Shown: in pieces, positions 56,097-64,000 of the stretch
Position numbering within the stretch: the stretch's first letter is position 1
Layout: each line of letters starts with the position of its first letter
NCBI GenBank assembly: GCA_003249255.1
Contig: QKJP01000029.1
Coordinates: 30,499 to 94,498 of the forward strand
Length of the DNA stretch: 64,000 nt
Source of the DNA: Bacteroidales bacterium
GTDB lineage: Bacteria > Bacteroidota > Bacteroidia > Bacteroidales > Marinilabiliaceae
Direction of reading: 5' to 3'
The notes under the pieces: model-generated
Database searches by the model: none
What the model was told of the DNA's origin: nothing
The model's input: only the letters and a program-made list of their open reading frames with translations
Program-made: the position numbers and the translations under genes

Positions 56097-57155
56097 ATGG
56101 CTAAAAATATTTCGGGAATTCAACAGATTGGTGTTGGCGTAAAAGATGTTAAAGATGCTTGGAAATGGTACATTGACCAATTTGGAATGGACATTAATGT
56201 TTTTGAAGATACTGCTGTTGCAGAATTAATGCTACCACACACCGATGGTAAAACCCGGGAACGTTATGCTGCTTTGGCCCTGAATATGGAAGGTGGTGGT
56301 GGCTTTGAAATATGGCAACACACCGGTTTTGAACCGCAAGCTCCTGCTTTTGATGTGCAATTGGGTGATTTAGGGATTTTTATTACCAAAATGAAATGCC
56401 GCGACATCAATAAAGCTTATGCTACCCATAAAGAAAGAGGTTTAAATATTTTAGGTGAATTGGTTAAGGATCCCGGCGGTAATGCGCATTATTTTATCAA
56501 AGATCCGTACAACAATATTTTTCAAATTGTTAGCGAAGAAAATCATTATAAGAAACAAAAATCGCTAACCGGAGGTGCCTTTGGTTGCATCATTGGAGTA
56601 TCTGATATTGATGCAGCTAAAAAAGTATATGCTGATATCTTACAATACGATGAAGTCGTTTACGATGAAGAAGGTGCTTTTGATGACTTTGCTCAATTGC
56701 CCGGAGGTGATCATACTTTCAGACGTGTGCTGTTAAAACATTCAAAACCGCGTACAGGCGCATTTAGCCCAATATTAGGTCCAACTCAAATAGAATTGGT
56801 ACAGGTTAAAGGGCGCGATGCGCGTAAAATTTTCGAAAACCGTATTTGGGGAGAATTAGGCTACATTCATTTGTGTTTCGATATTCAGGGAATGGATGAG
56901 CTCAGAGAAGAGTGCAAACGGAAAGGTTTTCCATTCACCGTAGATAGTGCTGATAGTTTTGACATGGGTGTCGCAGCAGGGCATTTTTCATACATCGAAG
57001 ATCCGGATGGCACTTTAATCGAATTTGTTGAAACTCATAAGCTTCCAATTATCGAAAAACTAGGTTGGTACATGAAACTTAAAGGAAGAGATCCTAAAAA
57101 GAGTTTGCCAAAATGGATGTTAAATACCATGGCTTGGAGTAGGATTAAAAATTAG
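56097..57155 (+). CDS. VOC-superfamily protein with two glyoxalase-like domains
   Basis: 352 residues. The first domain (about 5-150) begins IQQIGVGVKDVKDAWKWYID and includes GGGGFEIWQHTG; the second (about 160-330) begins GGAFGCIIGVSDIDAAKKVY and includes GYIHLCFDIQG and IEDPDGTLIEFVETH. Possible metal ligands (His/Glu) are seen, as in dioxygenases or isomerases of the superfamily. No substrate can be named. Its place between an SDR and a ferredoxin-like gene suggests redox chemistry on the same product. Confidence 0.78.
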   Translation: MAKNISGIQQIGVGVKDVKDAWKWYIDQFGMDINVFEDTAVAELMLPHTDGKTRERYAALALNMEGGGGFEIWQHTGFEPQAPAFDVQLGDLGIFITKMKCRDINKAYATHKERGLNILGELVKDPGGNAHYFIKDPYNNIFQIVSEENHYKKQKSLTGGAFGCIIGVSDIDAAKKVYADILQYDEVVYDEEGAFDDFAQLPGGDHTFRRVLLKHSKPRTGAFSPILGPTQIELVQVKGRDARKIFENRIWGELGYIHLCFDIQGMDELREECKRKGFPFTVDSADSFDMGVAAGHFSYIEDPDGTLIEFVETHKLPIIEKLGWYMKLKGRDPKKSLPKWMLNTMAWSRIKN

Positions 57156-57193
57156 TTCTACCCAATTGTATCAAAATACAATCGACTGAAACT

Positions 57194-58027
57194 ATGAAAG
57201 TTGAATTAAGATATTTTACTGGTACAGGAAACTCAGTTAAAGTGCTTAATACATGTAAAGAAGTATTCGACCGGAATAATCATGAGACAACAATTTCAGA
57301 AATTGATATTAACCATACAAACCTTGGTAATTCAGAGATTATTGGTTTTTGTTTTCCGGTTTATGCCTTTGGAATACCTCGTATTTGTCGAAAATATCTA
57401 AAATCAATTCCTAAGTTTAATCATAGACAAAAGGTGTTTGTATTAATCACAGCAGGTGATTCTAATGAAGCAGGATTTTCGATTTCTGAATGCGAAAAGA
57501 TATTAAAAAAGAAAAATTGTGAAATAATTTATTCAGGCGTAATTCAGATGCCAATCAATTGGACGACTTCATCTGTACCTCCATTTCCACCTTCCAGGGA
57601 CGAGGCTTCTGTGGTAATTAATAACGGCGTTGAGCAAGCCAAACTTATGACTTATGATATTATAAATGGGATTCGTAAACAGCACATTTTTAATTATCCC
57701 AAAAGATATTCTAAGTTTCGTTTTTATACCGATTATTGGTTATTTAAAAACATGGGGTTGCAAAATCTATGGAGAACATTTAGGGTTTATGATACTTGTA
57801 ATGGATGTCACTTATGTTCAAAAATATGCCCAACAAATAGTATTGGTATTAAAAATAAAAGACCGGTATGGACTTCATCCTGCGAGCAATGTATGAGATG
57901 TGTTAATTTTTGTCCAAACGAATCGATTTATCAAACAATGGGAGGTGATACAAAAGGAAAAAATAGATATTATGAACCAACTTTTAAACCTAAGGTCAAT
58001 GCTAACAGGGCACATCACGTGGTATAG
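57194..58027 (+). CDS. EFR1-type flavodoxin-ferredoxin protein
   Basis: 277 residues. The N-terminal flavodoxin-like fold begins RYFTGTGNSVKVL and contains FGFCFPVYAFGIPRI-like sequence (GFCFPVYAFGIPRICRKYL). The C-terminus holds two [4Fe-4S] motifs, CNGCHLCSKICP and CEQCMRCVNFCP. EFR1 family proteins are thought to pass electrons in anaerobes. It is the last gene of the permease/acyltransferase series, 38 bases after the VOC gene. Confidence 0.87.
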   Translation: MKVELRYFTGTGNSVKVLNTCKEVFDRNNHETTISEIDINHTNLGNSEIIGFCFPVYAFGIPRICRKYLKSIPKFNHRQKVFVLITAGDSNEAGFSISECEKILKKKNCEIIYSGVIQMPINWTTSSVPPFPPSRDEASVVINNGVEQAKLMTYDIINGIRKQHIFNYPKRYSKFRFYTDYWLFKNMGLQNLWRTFRVYDTCNGCHLCSKICPTNSIGIKNKRPVWTSSCEQCMRCVNFCPNESIYQTMGGDTKGKNRYYEPTFKPKVNANRAHHVV

Positions 58028-58182
58028 GATTGCAGGTTTTAGTGTTTTTTGAGCGTTTGTGCTTCGTAATAAAAGTTGGTTTAATCTGATGGGAAATCGC
58101 CTCGCAGTCCCGCGCAATTCATGCAATAAACCGTTTGCTGATAGTAAGAACAGATTAGAAATGAATATATTTTTAAATTAGA

Positions 58183-58998
58183 ATGTCAATGTTTACCCAA
58201 AAAAAGAAAGGTTTGCAAATAAGGACTTTGTTAATTTGTTTAGGTATTTTGTTGTTGTTCAGTGGTTTCTTTGTGCCGGAATCTGAATTGACCCAAATTG
58301 CATATTGCTATGGGCAAGGCGGATTAGTAATTAGAAATTCTCCAAATTCGGATGGTGAAAGAATAGGAAAAATTAATTATTTGGATAGCTTAAAAGTAAG
58401 TTCAGACTTTACCAATCACACTGAGGACGATAAAATGGTAGTGGATGGTTTCAAAAGTCATTGGGTAAAAGTAAATTATAAAGACACTGTGGGATATGTA
58501 TTTTCGGGTTTTCTTTTGCCATTTAACCTGCAAAGCCTGCAACCGGACACCTTGGAAAATATCGAAGAAGGAATGGAGGAAGGTTATAGAGAATACCTGA
58601 AGATATCTTATAATAACATCTTATTCTATGAATATAGTGCTTATTATGAAGGTGGGACAGATAAATACACTATTCCGAATTTTACTTTTCAGGAAGGGTT
58701 TCTGTTTCTTAGAGAATATCTTAGAATGACCAGATCAGGTGAGAAGAATGTTGATTTTTTGAGAATGGGAACCAAAAATGCCTATGACCAACATGTCGGA
58801 AGCAATCTACCTCAAAAGCCGATGAATCTTAATTTAATGAATAATGAAGATTCTTCTCAGGAAGAAGGTGTAGAAGTCAATGTTATACCCAATGAACGAA
58901 TCTATGTTCATTTTATAGATGGTTGTGTTAGTGAATTGCTCTTAGAATATGACAAAGCTAACCAGAGTATAACCATTGACGACTTTAGTGGCTGTTAG
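58183..58998 (+). CDS. SH3-domain (SH3b-like) membrane-anchored or secreted protein
   Basis: 271 residues. A hydrophobic N-terminal segment (about 15-32) acts as signal or anchor. Residues 40-105 look like a bacterial SH3 fold: GGLVIRNSPNSDGERIGKI, HWVKVNYKDTVGYVFSGFL. The rest is unrecognised. SH3b modules often bind cell wall. It stands alone. Confidence 0.6.
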   Translation: MSMFTQKKKGLQIRTLLICLGILLLFSGFFVPESELTQIAYCYGQGGLVIRNSPNSDGERIGKINYLDSLKVSSDFTNHTEDDKMVVDGFKSHWVKVNYKDTVGYVFSGFLLPFNLQSLQPDTLENIEEGMEEGYREYLKISYNNILFYEYSAYYEGGTDKYTIPNFTFQEGFLFLREYLRMTRSGEKNVDFLRMGTKNAYDQHVGSNLPQKPMNLNLMNNEDSSQEEGVEVNVIPNERIYVHFIDGCVSELLLEYDKANQSITIDDFSGC

Positions 58999-59079
58999 AA
59001 TAGTATTCATTATACAGAGGTAAGTAGTTAAATACTTATCAGTAGTAAGCTTACGTTAGCATCAAAGACGCGGTGTCAT

Positions 59080-59130
59080 AAAGCATAGCCTGAAGGGCTA
59101 TGGGATATTGCCCACATTGGGGCTTTTTTA
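59080..59130. repeat. Palindromic intergenic repeat, possible terminator
   Basis: CATAGCCtgaagGGCTATG is followed by gcccacattggggctttttt, two hairpins of the type seen near 14000 and 19020. The T run could end transcription of the SH3-domain gene. Confidence 0.5.
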
Positions 59131-59258
59131 GATTTATGCAGAAATTTATGTGCTTATCCAATGACCTCAAAAATATATCTAAGGGCCTATTATTTTAATA
59201 GCTTGTCTACCTGATTTTTAACGACCTAAAAATACTTATAACCCAGGTGCCAATCAAC

Positions 59259-60293
59259 CTAAAACAAGATCGTCCACCCTTCTTTTTGAGCTTGTTCTTT
59301 TGAATAAGATACACCATGGGCTTTAAGATCTTCAGGGTCAAGTAGTGTAAGTAATCCCCCTTGGTTGCTTAAGCTCATTTCTTTACTTGTTAATTCTATT
59401 TTGTAGGAATCTCCCGGAAAAATGTTGGTTTCAGGTAGATGTAAGATATCCTTGTTTTGATTAAGGAGTTTCCACCCTTTAAGATTAATTTCTTTATCGC
59501 TGATGTTGAGAAGTGTAACGGTTTCATAGCCTTCATCCTTTCCATCGGGATTGGCTAAGGCAGCAACTATTCTTAGGCCTTCTTCAGCACTGGCTTGCTC
59601 AATAAGATCTTCTTGCTCAACCAAGGCCGGTTTCTTCTTTTTAGTGATTGGATGTCCTGTTTGATTATGTGTATGAATCGTTTGAGATTGAAACGCTAAA
59701 AATGTACCCACCCATTGCTCATCTTCAGGAAAATAGAATAATAATCCACCATCTTGGTAAATGCCATTATCATCTAAAAGAAAATCACTGTTTCCCTGAT
59801 TCATATGGATATCATGAAGCCCCTGAGCCGGATAAAATCCGAAATATCGGTCTCTTTCTTCAGTTATCGGCCAGCATTCCCCAAATACATAAACTTTTGC
59901 ACCTTCTTGTCTAATGGCCTTATGGGTATAGAATATAAGTAAATCGTTTAAATCGTTCTTAGGACCTTTTTTATGGTGGGGAATTAATTGCATGTCGTTA
60001 ATGTCGAATAGATTACCTCGAATGTAATCCAGTGCCAATGTATCCTTTTCTGAGGGGAGGTAATGTAAGCCATCTTCTAACTGATTTAGACCGGATATCA
60101 GATAATGATCAAAATCAGTTACTACTTTATATTTTAAATCTGGTGAATTAGATGCCGATTGCACACTAACTGCCGCACGGTAGTAATTGTTGTTTTCTTC
60201 AATGTTAATTTGAAAATGGGGGGTGTGATTACCCCGTCCTTCTTTGTAGGCAATCACATTTCCTTTTAGGACAGCATAATTATGTAAAGGCAT
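59259..60293 (-). CDS. DUF2278 protein with lamin-tail-like domain
   Basis: 344 residues, no signal peptide. The N-terminal part follows DUF2278: YAVLKGNVIAYKEGRGNHTP, HFQINIEE, LALDYIRGNLFD and the end of that domain, QDGGLLFYFPEDEQWVGTFL. From about 240 on, RIVAALANPDGKDEGYETVT, ISDKEINLKGWKL and NIFPGDSYKIEL match a lamin-tail domain. The role of DUF2278 is not established. It is divergent from the small ORF before bioB. Confidence 0.8.
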   Translation of the reverse strand: MPLHNYAVLKGNVIAYKEGRGNHTPHFQINIEENNNYYRAAVSVQSASNSPDLKYKVVTDFDHYLISGLNQLEDGLHYLPSEKDTLALDYIRGNLFDINDMQLIPHHKKGPKNDLNDLLIFYTHKAIRQEGAKVYVFGECWPITEERDRYFGFYPAQGLHDIHMNQGNSDFLLDDNGIYQDGGLLFYFPEDEQWVGTFLAFQSQTIHTHNQTGHPITKKKKPALVEQEDLIEQASAEEGLRIVAALANPDGKDEGYETVTLLNISDKEINLKGWKLLNQNKDILHLPETNIFPGDSYKIELTSKEMSLSNQGGLLTLLDPEDLKAHGVSYSKEQAQKEGWTILF

Positions 60294-60420
60294 TTAATGT
60301 TATTTTAGGTTGATGAATTGCTAAGATAATAAAAACAGCACATATTATATCATATGAATTTCTTACAATTTCAGTTAGGCGAAACAAAAAACACAATTAG
60401 CTGTTCCACTAAATATTTTA

Positions 60421-60428
60421 TATTTTTG
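60421..60428 (+). promoter_or_regulatory. -7 promoter box directly before the small ORF
   Basis: TATTTTTG followed by cactc matches the Bacteroidota -7 element. It ends only 5 bases before the ATG at 60434, so the transcript would be leaderless or start within the ORF. Confidence 0.55.
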
Positions 60429-60433
60429 CACTC

Positions 60434-60733
60434 ATGTTAAAAAGTTATCCCAATATAAACATTAATCAGAGAGCTCTGGTATTTAAACATTGGAGTAGAA
60501 AGAGCTATGCTGTTTTTAGTTCTTTGGGAAAACTTGTGCATATAGGTAATTTATCTGCTGCTGTATTACAGTGGGTGAGTCAATTGGTTGATGTCTTGCA
60601 AGAGTTGGAATGGCCTCAATTGAAGTGCTTTGGTGAAGAGGATAGTGAGGATAAATTGACTTTGGAGTTAGTTCCGGTATTTGTGAAAAATGATGATTGT
60701 TATGCTGCTGTGCATGATAATGTTATGATATAA
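60434..60733 (+). CDS. Small protein upstream of bioB, possible leader
   Basis: 99 residues. The N-terminal part ALVFKHWSRKSYAVFSSLGK looks conserved-type: similar W-S-R-K-x-YA-x-F-x-SL strings occur, as I recall, at the N-terminus of Bacteroidota proteins near cofactor genes. The rest is acidic. The -7 box sits 5 bases before the ATG, and a terminator begins at the stop codon. It may be a short protein or a regulatory leader for the biotin genes. Not identified. Confidence 0.5.
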   Translation: MLKSYPNININQRALVFKHWSRKSYAVFSSLGKLVHIGNLSAAVLQWVSQLVDVLQELEWPQLKCFGEEDSEDKLTLELVPVFVKNDDCYAAVHDNVMI

Positions 60734-60770
60734 CCGTTATGGTGTCGTTGTGCACTATAACGGTTTTTTT
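60732..60770 (+). terminator. Terminator/attenuator between the small ORF and bioB
   Basis: AACCGTTAT pairs with ATAACGGTT and is followed by a T run. It lies between the promoter at 60421 and bioB, so bioB expression needs readthrough or a separate promoter. Confidence 0.85.
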
Positions 60771-60796
60771 ATGGATAAGAATTCGAAAAAAAATAA

Positions 60797-61783
60797 ATGA
60801 TGATAGAGCAATTAAAAGAGAAGGTTTTAAATGGTGTCGCAATTACAGAAGCTGAAGCTTTGCAACTAATAAATACCGGCAACAAAGAAGAGCTTTATGC
60901 GGCAGCTGATGAAATTCGGAAGGCTTTTAAAGGGAATGAAATGGAAATGTGTTCCATTTTAAATGCCAAATCAGGTAAATGTACTCAAGATTGTAAATGG
61001 TGTTCGCAGTCGATGTTTCACAATTCGAATATTGAAGAATATGAATTGGTAGATTTGAAATTGGCTGAGCAGCAGGCGCAAGAGAACATGGAAAAAGGGG
61101 TGTATCGTTTTTCTTTAGTAACCAGTGGGCGTTCTATTTCAAATAAAAATCTGGAGCAGTTATGTTCTGTTTATAAGAATATTAAAAAGAAAAACCCAAT
61201 TCACTTATGTGCCTCCATGGGCTTGTTAAACCGTTCTCAGTTAGAAAAATTGGTCGAGTCAGGTGTAGAGCATTACCATTGTAACATTGAAACGGCCCCA
61301 TCTTTTTTTCCTCAGGTGGTGAGTTCTCATACCGTTGAAGAAAAGATTAGAACCATTCGTTTTGCTCAGGAATTGGGAATGGGAGTGTGTTCGGGAGGAA
61401 TTATTGGTATGGGAGAATCAGCAGAACAGCGTGTTGAGATGGCTCTAACCTTACGTGACTTAGAGGTTGTTTCGATTCCGATAAACATCCTCACACCTGT
61501 AGAGGGAACTAAAATGGAAGGGGCTAAACAGTTAAGTGATGAGGAAATTCTAACTACTTTTGCAGTATTCCGTTTTATCAATCCTACGGCAAATATCCGT
61601 TTAGCAGGTGGTCGAAATCTTATCTCACACATCCAGGAAAAGGCTCTTAAAGCAGGAGTTAGTGCAGCTTTGGTTGGTGATTATTTAACTACCATTGGGA
61701 CTAATATCGATCAGGATAAAAAGATTTTCACCAATGCAGGCTTTAAGCTCACCCAATTGGAATTAGCTCCAGAAGCTAAGTAA
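60797..61783 (+). CDS. bioB: Biotin synthase BioB
   Basis: 328 residues. The radical SAM cluster is KCTQDCKWCSQS (C-x3-C-x2-C); YHCNIETAPSFF, GGIIGMGES, PINILTPVEGT and RLAGGRN are all characteristic. BioB inserts sulfur into dethiobiotin using a [2Fe-2S] cluster as donor. First of the biotin genes here, directly after the terminator hairpin. Confidence 0.96.
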   Translation: MMIEQLKEKVLNGVAITEAEALQLINTGNKEELYAAADEIRKAFKGNEMEMCSILNAKSGKCTQDCKWCSQSMFHNSNIEEYELVDLKLAEQQAQENMEKGVYRFSLVTSGRSISNKNLEQLCSVYKNIKKKNPIHLCASMGLLNRSQLEKLVESGVEHYHCNIETAPSFFPQVVSSHTVEEKIRTIRFAQELGMGVCSGGIIGMGESAEQRVEMALTLRDLEVVSIPINILTPVEGTKMEGAKQLSDEEILTTFAVFRFINPTANIRLAGGRNLISHIQEKALKAGVSAALVGDYLTTIGTNIDQDKKIFTNAGFKLTQLELAPEAK

Positions 61784-61904
61784 GCAATTTATACAGACAA
61801 AATAATGGGGTGAACCGATTGGAGATCCTCTAATGAACAAACTTTAAATAATATAGGATTATCTGCAAATACGCATTAAGAATAGATGCATGGTTTTGCA
61901 TCAT

Positions 61905-62005
61905 CAATTCTTAACACCAAGACGCTGCATTATCTGAGTGAAAAAACTCTCTTCCTTAGTGTTCCCGCCTGCATTGGGCAGGTCTGTGTAAAGGTGTTTA
62001 AGTCG
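61905..62005 (+). repeat. Low-complexity repeat before bioA
   Basis: aacaccaagacgctgcatta, cttccttagtgttcccgcct and gcattgggcaggtctgtgta carry the AAGACGC and CCTGC/GCAGG themes found at 18019 and 33830. It is open in the bioA frame, which artificially lengthens that ORF by 61 codons. Confidence 0.55.
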
Positions 62006-62068
62006 TATGTGGGTAATCGTAATAATAAAAAAGGTGGAAGTAAATCCCAAGCTTGTGCCGAATATTTT

Positions 62069-63340
62069 ATGACAAACTTAGAATTTGACAAGGAGCACAT
62101 TTGGCACCCTTATACTTCAATGGTAAATCCATTACCGGTTTACGAAGTTGAGAGTGCTCACGGATGCAAACTAAAATTAAAAGACGGAAGAGAATTAATA
62201 GATGGCATGTCTTCATGGTGGGCAGTCATTCATGGATACAATCATCCGTTATTAAATAATGCTATTACACAGCAGTTAGGAAAAATGGCGCATGTGATGT
62301 TTGGAGGTCTCACACATGAACCTGCTGTAGAACTAGCCCGCAAGTTGGTGAAGTTAACACCGGAGCCTTTACAAAAAGTCTTTTTTTCAGATTCCGGATC
62401 TGTTTCTGTTGAAGTGGCTATGAAAATGGCATTGCAATATTGGTCTTCAAAAGGAGAAGAAAAGAAAGTGAAGTTTGCTACTGTTCGCTCAGGTTATCAT
62501 GGTGATACCTGGCATGCCATGTCGGTATGTGATCCTGAAACAGGGATGCACAATATTTTTAATGGTTCTTTGCCCATTCATTATTTTGCAGATAAACCTC
62601 AGGTTAAGTTTCATGAGAAGTGGCAAGAGGATGATATTCTTTCCATGAAAGTATTGTTAAAAAAGCATCATTCTGAAATTGCCGCCATTATAATTGAACC
62701 CATCGTTCAGGGTGCCGGCGGTATGCGTTTTTATTCTCCTCAGTATTTAAAAGAGCTTCGTAATTTATGCGATCAATATAGTGTGTTATTGATAGCTGAT
62801 GAAATTGCAACCGGATTTGGACGAAGTGGAGAGTTGTTTGCGTGTAATTATGCCGGCATTTCTCCGGATATTCTATGTTTAGGAAAGGCGCTAACCGGAG
62901 GCTACATGAGTTTTGCAGCAACTTTAGCTACTCAGGATGTAGCCACCGTCATCAGCAATGGCTATCCCGGTGTTTTTATGCATGGACCTACTTTTATGGC
63001 GAATCCTTTGGCGTGTGCTGTGGCCAATGCAAGTCTTGATTTATTACTGAGTAGTAACTGGCAGGAAAAGGTGAAGACGATCGAAGGGGAGTTAATTAGC
63101 GGATTAAAACCATGTTCAGACTTACCGAATGTATCCGATGTTCGTTGTTTGGGAGCTATCGGGGTGGTTGAGTTAAAAGAAGCCGTCGATATGGAAACGA
63201 TCCAAAAGAACTTTGTAGAACAGGGCGTTTGGGTACGGCCATTTGGTAAATTGGTTTATGTGATGCCCCCCTATATAATATCCAAAGAAGAATTGCGAAC
63301 TTTGTGCAAAGCAATTATCGAGGTCGTGAAGAATTGCTGA
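62069..63340 (+). CDS. bioA: Adenosylmethionine-8-amino-7-oxononanoate aminotransferase BioA
   Basis: About 423 residues, PLP fold type I. It starts MTNLEFDKEHIWHPYTSM, the usual BioA N-terminus; SSWWAVIHGYNHP, YHGDTWHAMSVCDP, LLIADEIATGFGRSGELFA and the PLP-lysine block LCLGKALTGGYM are present. It converts KAPA to DAPA with SAM as amino donor. The longer frame from 61886 runs back into an intergenic repeat and is rejected. bioF follows 18 bases later. Confidence 0.95.
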   Translation: MTNLEFDKEHIWHPYTSMVNPLPVYEVESAHGCKLKLKDGRELIDGMSSWWAVIHGYNHPLLNNAITQQLGKMAHVMFGGLTHEPAVELARKLVKLTPEPLQKVFFSDSGSVSVEVAMKMALQYWSSKGEEKKVKFATVRSGYHGDTWHAMSVCDPETGMHNIFNGSLPIHYFADKPQVKFHEKWQEDDILSMKVLLKKHHSEIAAIIIEPIVQGAGGMRFYSPQYLKELRNLCDQYSVLLIADEIATGFGRSGELFACNYAGISPDILCLGKALTGGYMSFAATLATQDVATVISNGYPGVFMHGPTFMANPLACAVANASLDLLLSSNWQEKVKTIEGELISGLKPCSDLPNVSDVRCLGAIGVVELKEAVDMETIQKNFVEQGVWVRPFGKLVYVMPPYIISKEELRTLCKAIIEVVKNC

Positions 63341-63358
63341 TTTACATTCTGATATAAA

Positions 63359-64000
63359 ATGAAACACTACCGGGATATTATTTCTTCTATTGAAGATAAG
63401 GGTTTGAATCGTGAATTGCGTGCAATAGAATCACTTGCCGATGGTTATTGCAGGTTTAACGGGAATAAGTTGGTGAATTTTTCGTCTAACGATTATTTAG
63501 GGATTTTAGATAATGAACAAATAAACCATAGTTTTTGGAAGGAGTTACAAAATCGTTCTGATTGGAAAATTATGGGAGCCGGGTCTTCGCGTTTGTTAAC
63601 CGGAAACACAAGTTTATACGACGAGACAGAAGCCTTGCTGGCAAAGTTGTACGAAGCTCAATCAGCCATATTTTTTAACAGTGGCTACCATGCGAATGTT
63701 GGAATCCTATCTGCTTTAACCGAAAAAAAAGATTTAATTCTTTCTGATAAACTTTGTCATGCAAGTATCATTGATGGCATTCGTTTAAGTTCGGCTGACC
63801 ACATACGTTATCGTCATTTGGATTATGCTCAAATCGAGACTTTGTTAGAACAGAAAAGGCATTTATATCGGTCTGTTTTTATCGTTACCGAGTCAGTTTT
63901 TAGCATGGATGGAGACGAAGCAAATCTTCAGAAATTAGTTTCGATTAAAGAAAAATATGATGTCTATTTGTATGTAGATGAGGCACATGCAGTAGGAGTT
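63359..64000 (+). CDS. bioF: 8-amino-7-oxononanoate synthase BioF (partial, C-terminus beyond window)
   Basis: The frame from the ATG at 63359 is open for 214 codons to the edge. It reads MKHYRDIISSIEDKGLNREL, FSSNDYLGI, MGAGSSRLLTGNTSLYDETE, FNSGYHANVGILSAL, DKLCHASIIDGIRLS, FIVTESVFSMDGDEA and YVDEAHAVGV, the usual AONS order. BioF condenses pimeloyl thioester with alanine to KAPA. The Schiff-base lysine lies past the edge. Context with bioB and bioA favours BioF over the related KBL enzymes. Confidence 0.92.
   Translation, partial: MKHYRDIISSIEDKGLNRELRAIESLADGYCRFNGNKLVNFSSNDYLGILDNEQINHSFWKELQNRSDWKIMGAGSSRLLTGNTSLYDETEALLAKLYEAQSAIFFNSGYHANVGILSALTEKKDLILSDKLCHASIIDGIRLSSADHIRYRHLDYAQIETLLEQKRHLYRSVFIVTESVFSMDGDEANLQKLVSIKEKYDVYLYVDEAHAVGV

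Noticed and set aside
61886..62068. 61-codon N-terminal extension of bioA
   Set aside because: It reads through an intergenic repeat, and BioA proteins normally start near HIWHPYT.

Overview
The window looks like chromosome from a member of the Bacteroidota, probably a marine or sediment Bacteroidales/Marinilabiliales-type organism. This is inferred from low G+C, weak Shine-Dalgarno signals, repeated matches to the Bacteroidota -7 promoter box TAnnTTTG (for example at 4140, 36036, 41210 and 51505), many SPII lipoproteins, a FISUMP-domain protein, BspA-like leucine-rich repeats and the style of the intergenic repeats. No rRNA, tRNA or CRISPR array was recognised.

Region by region. 1-4.1 kb: the start of a SpoU-type RNA methylase, a CCA-adding/poly(A) polymerase family enzyme, two adjacent thioredoxins (one cytosolic, one a lipoprotein) and an MNT-HEPN toxin-antitoxin pair whose toxin gene is frameshifted. 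4.1-10.9 kb: a TPP riboswitch and the thiamin operon thiS-thiC-thiE/tenI-like-thiD-thiE-thiG-thiH, with no thiF. 10.9-14 kb: three exported or membrane proteins of unknown role. 14.2-17.9 kb: a sulfur operon (sulfide:quinone oxidoreductase, DUF1641, TusE/DsrC-like, DsrE2-like) divergent from a Crp/Fnr regulator, with an FNR-like palindrome between them. 18-26.9 kb: an accessory stretch with lipoproteins, a decayed IS4 transposase, REP-like palindromes, a RAYT transposase relic, truncated reading frames and two members of an unnamed membrane protein family; a third member lies at 33.9 kb.

26.9-32.5 kb (minus strand): a tightly overlapping six-gene lipid operon (CDP-alcohol phosphotransferase, CdsA, patatin, SDR, PAP2 phosphatase, alpha/beta-hydrolase fused to methyltransferase). 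Several active-site residues are not canonical. 33-42.2 kb: DUF3592, M48 protease, LRR lipoprotein and other envelope proteins. 43-51.4 kb: a chemosensory block with a frameshifted chemoreceptor, a multi-PAS hybrid histidine kinase whose receiver lacks its phospho-acceptor Asp, and an intact chemoreceptor next to a solute-binding lipoprotein. 51.5-58 kb: a probable second lipid/export operon (RND permease, PlsC-like acyltransferase, SDR, VOC protein, EFR1-type ferredoxin). 60.4-64 kb: a small ORF at a promoter, a terminator and the biotin genes bioB-bioA-bioF (bioF runs off the end).

Many intergenic gaps contain short, loosely periodic repeats and GC-rich palindromes. Several gene starts had to be moved downstream because the longest ORF ran back into such repeats or into a promoter box.
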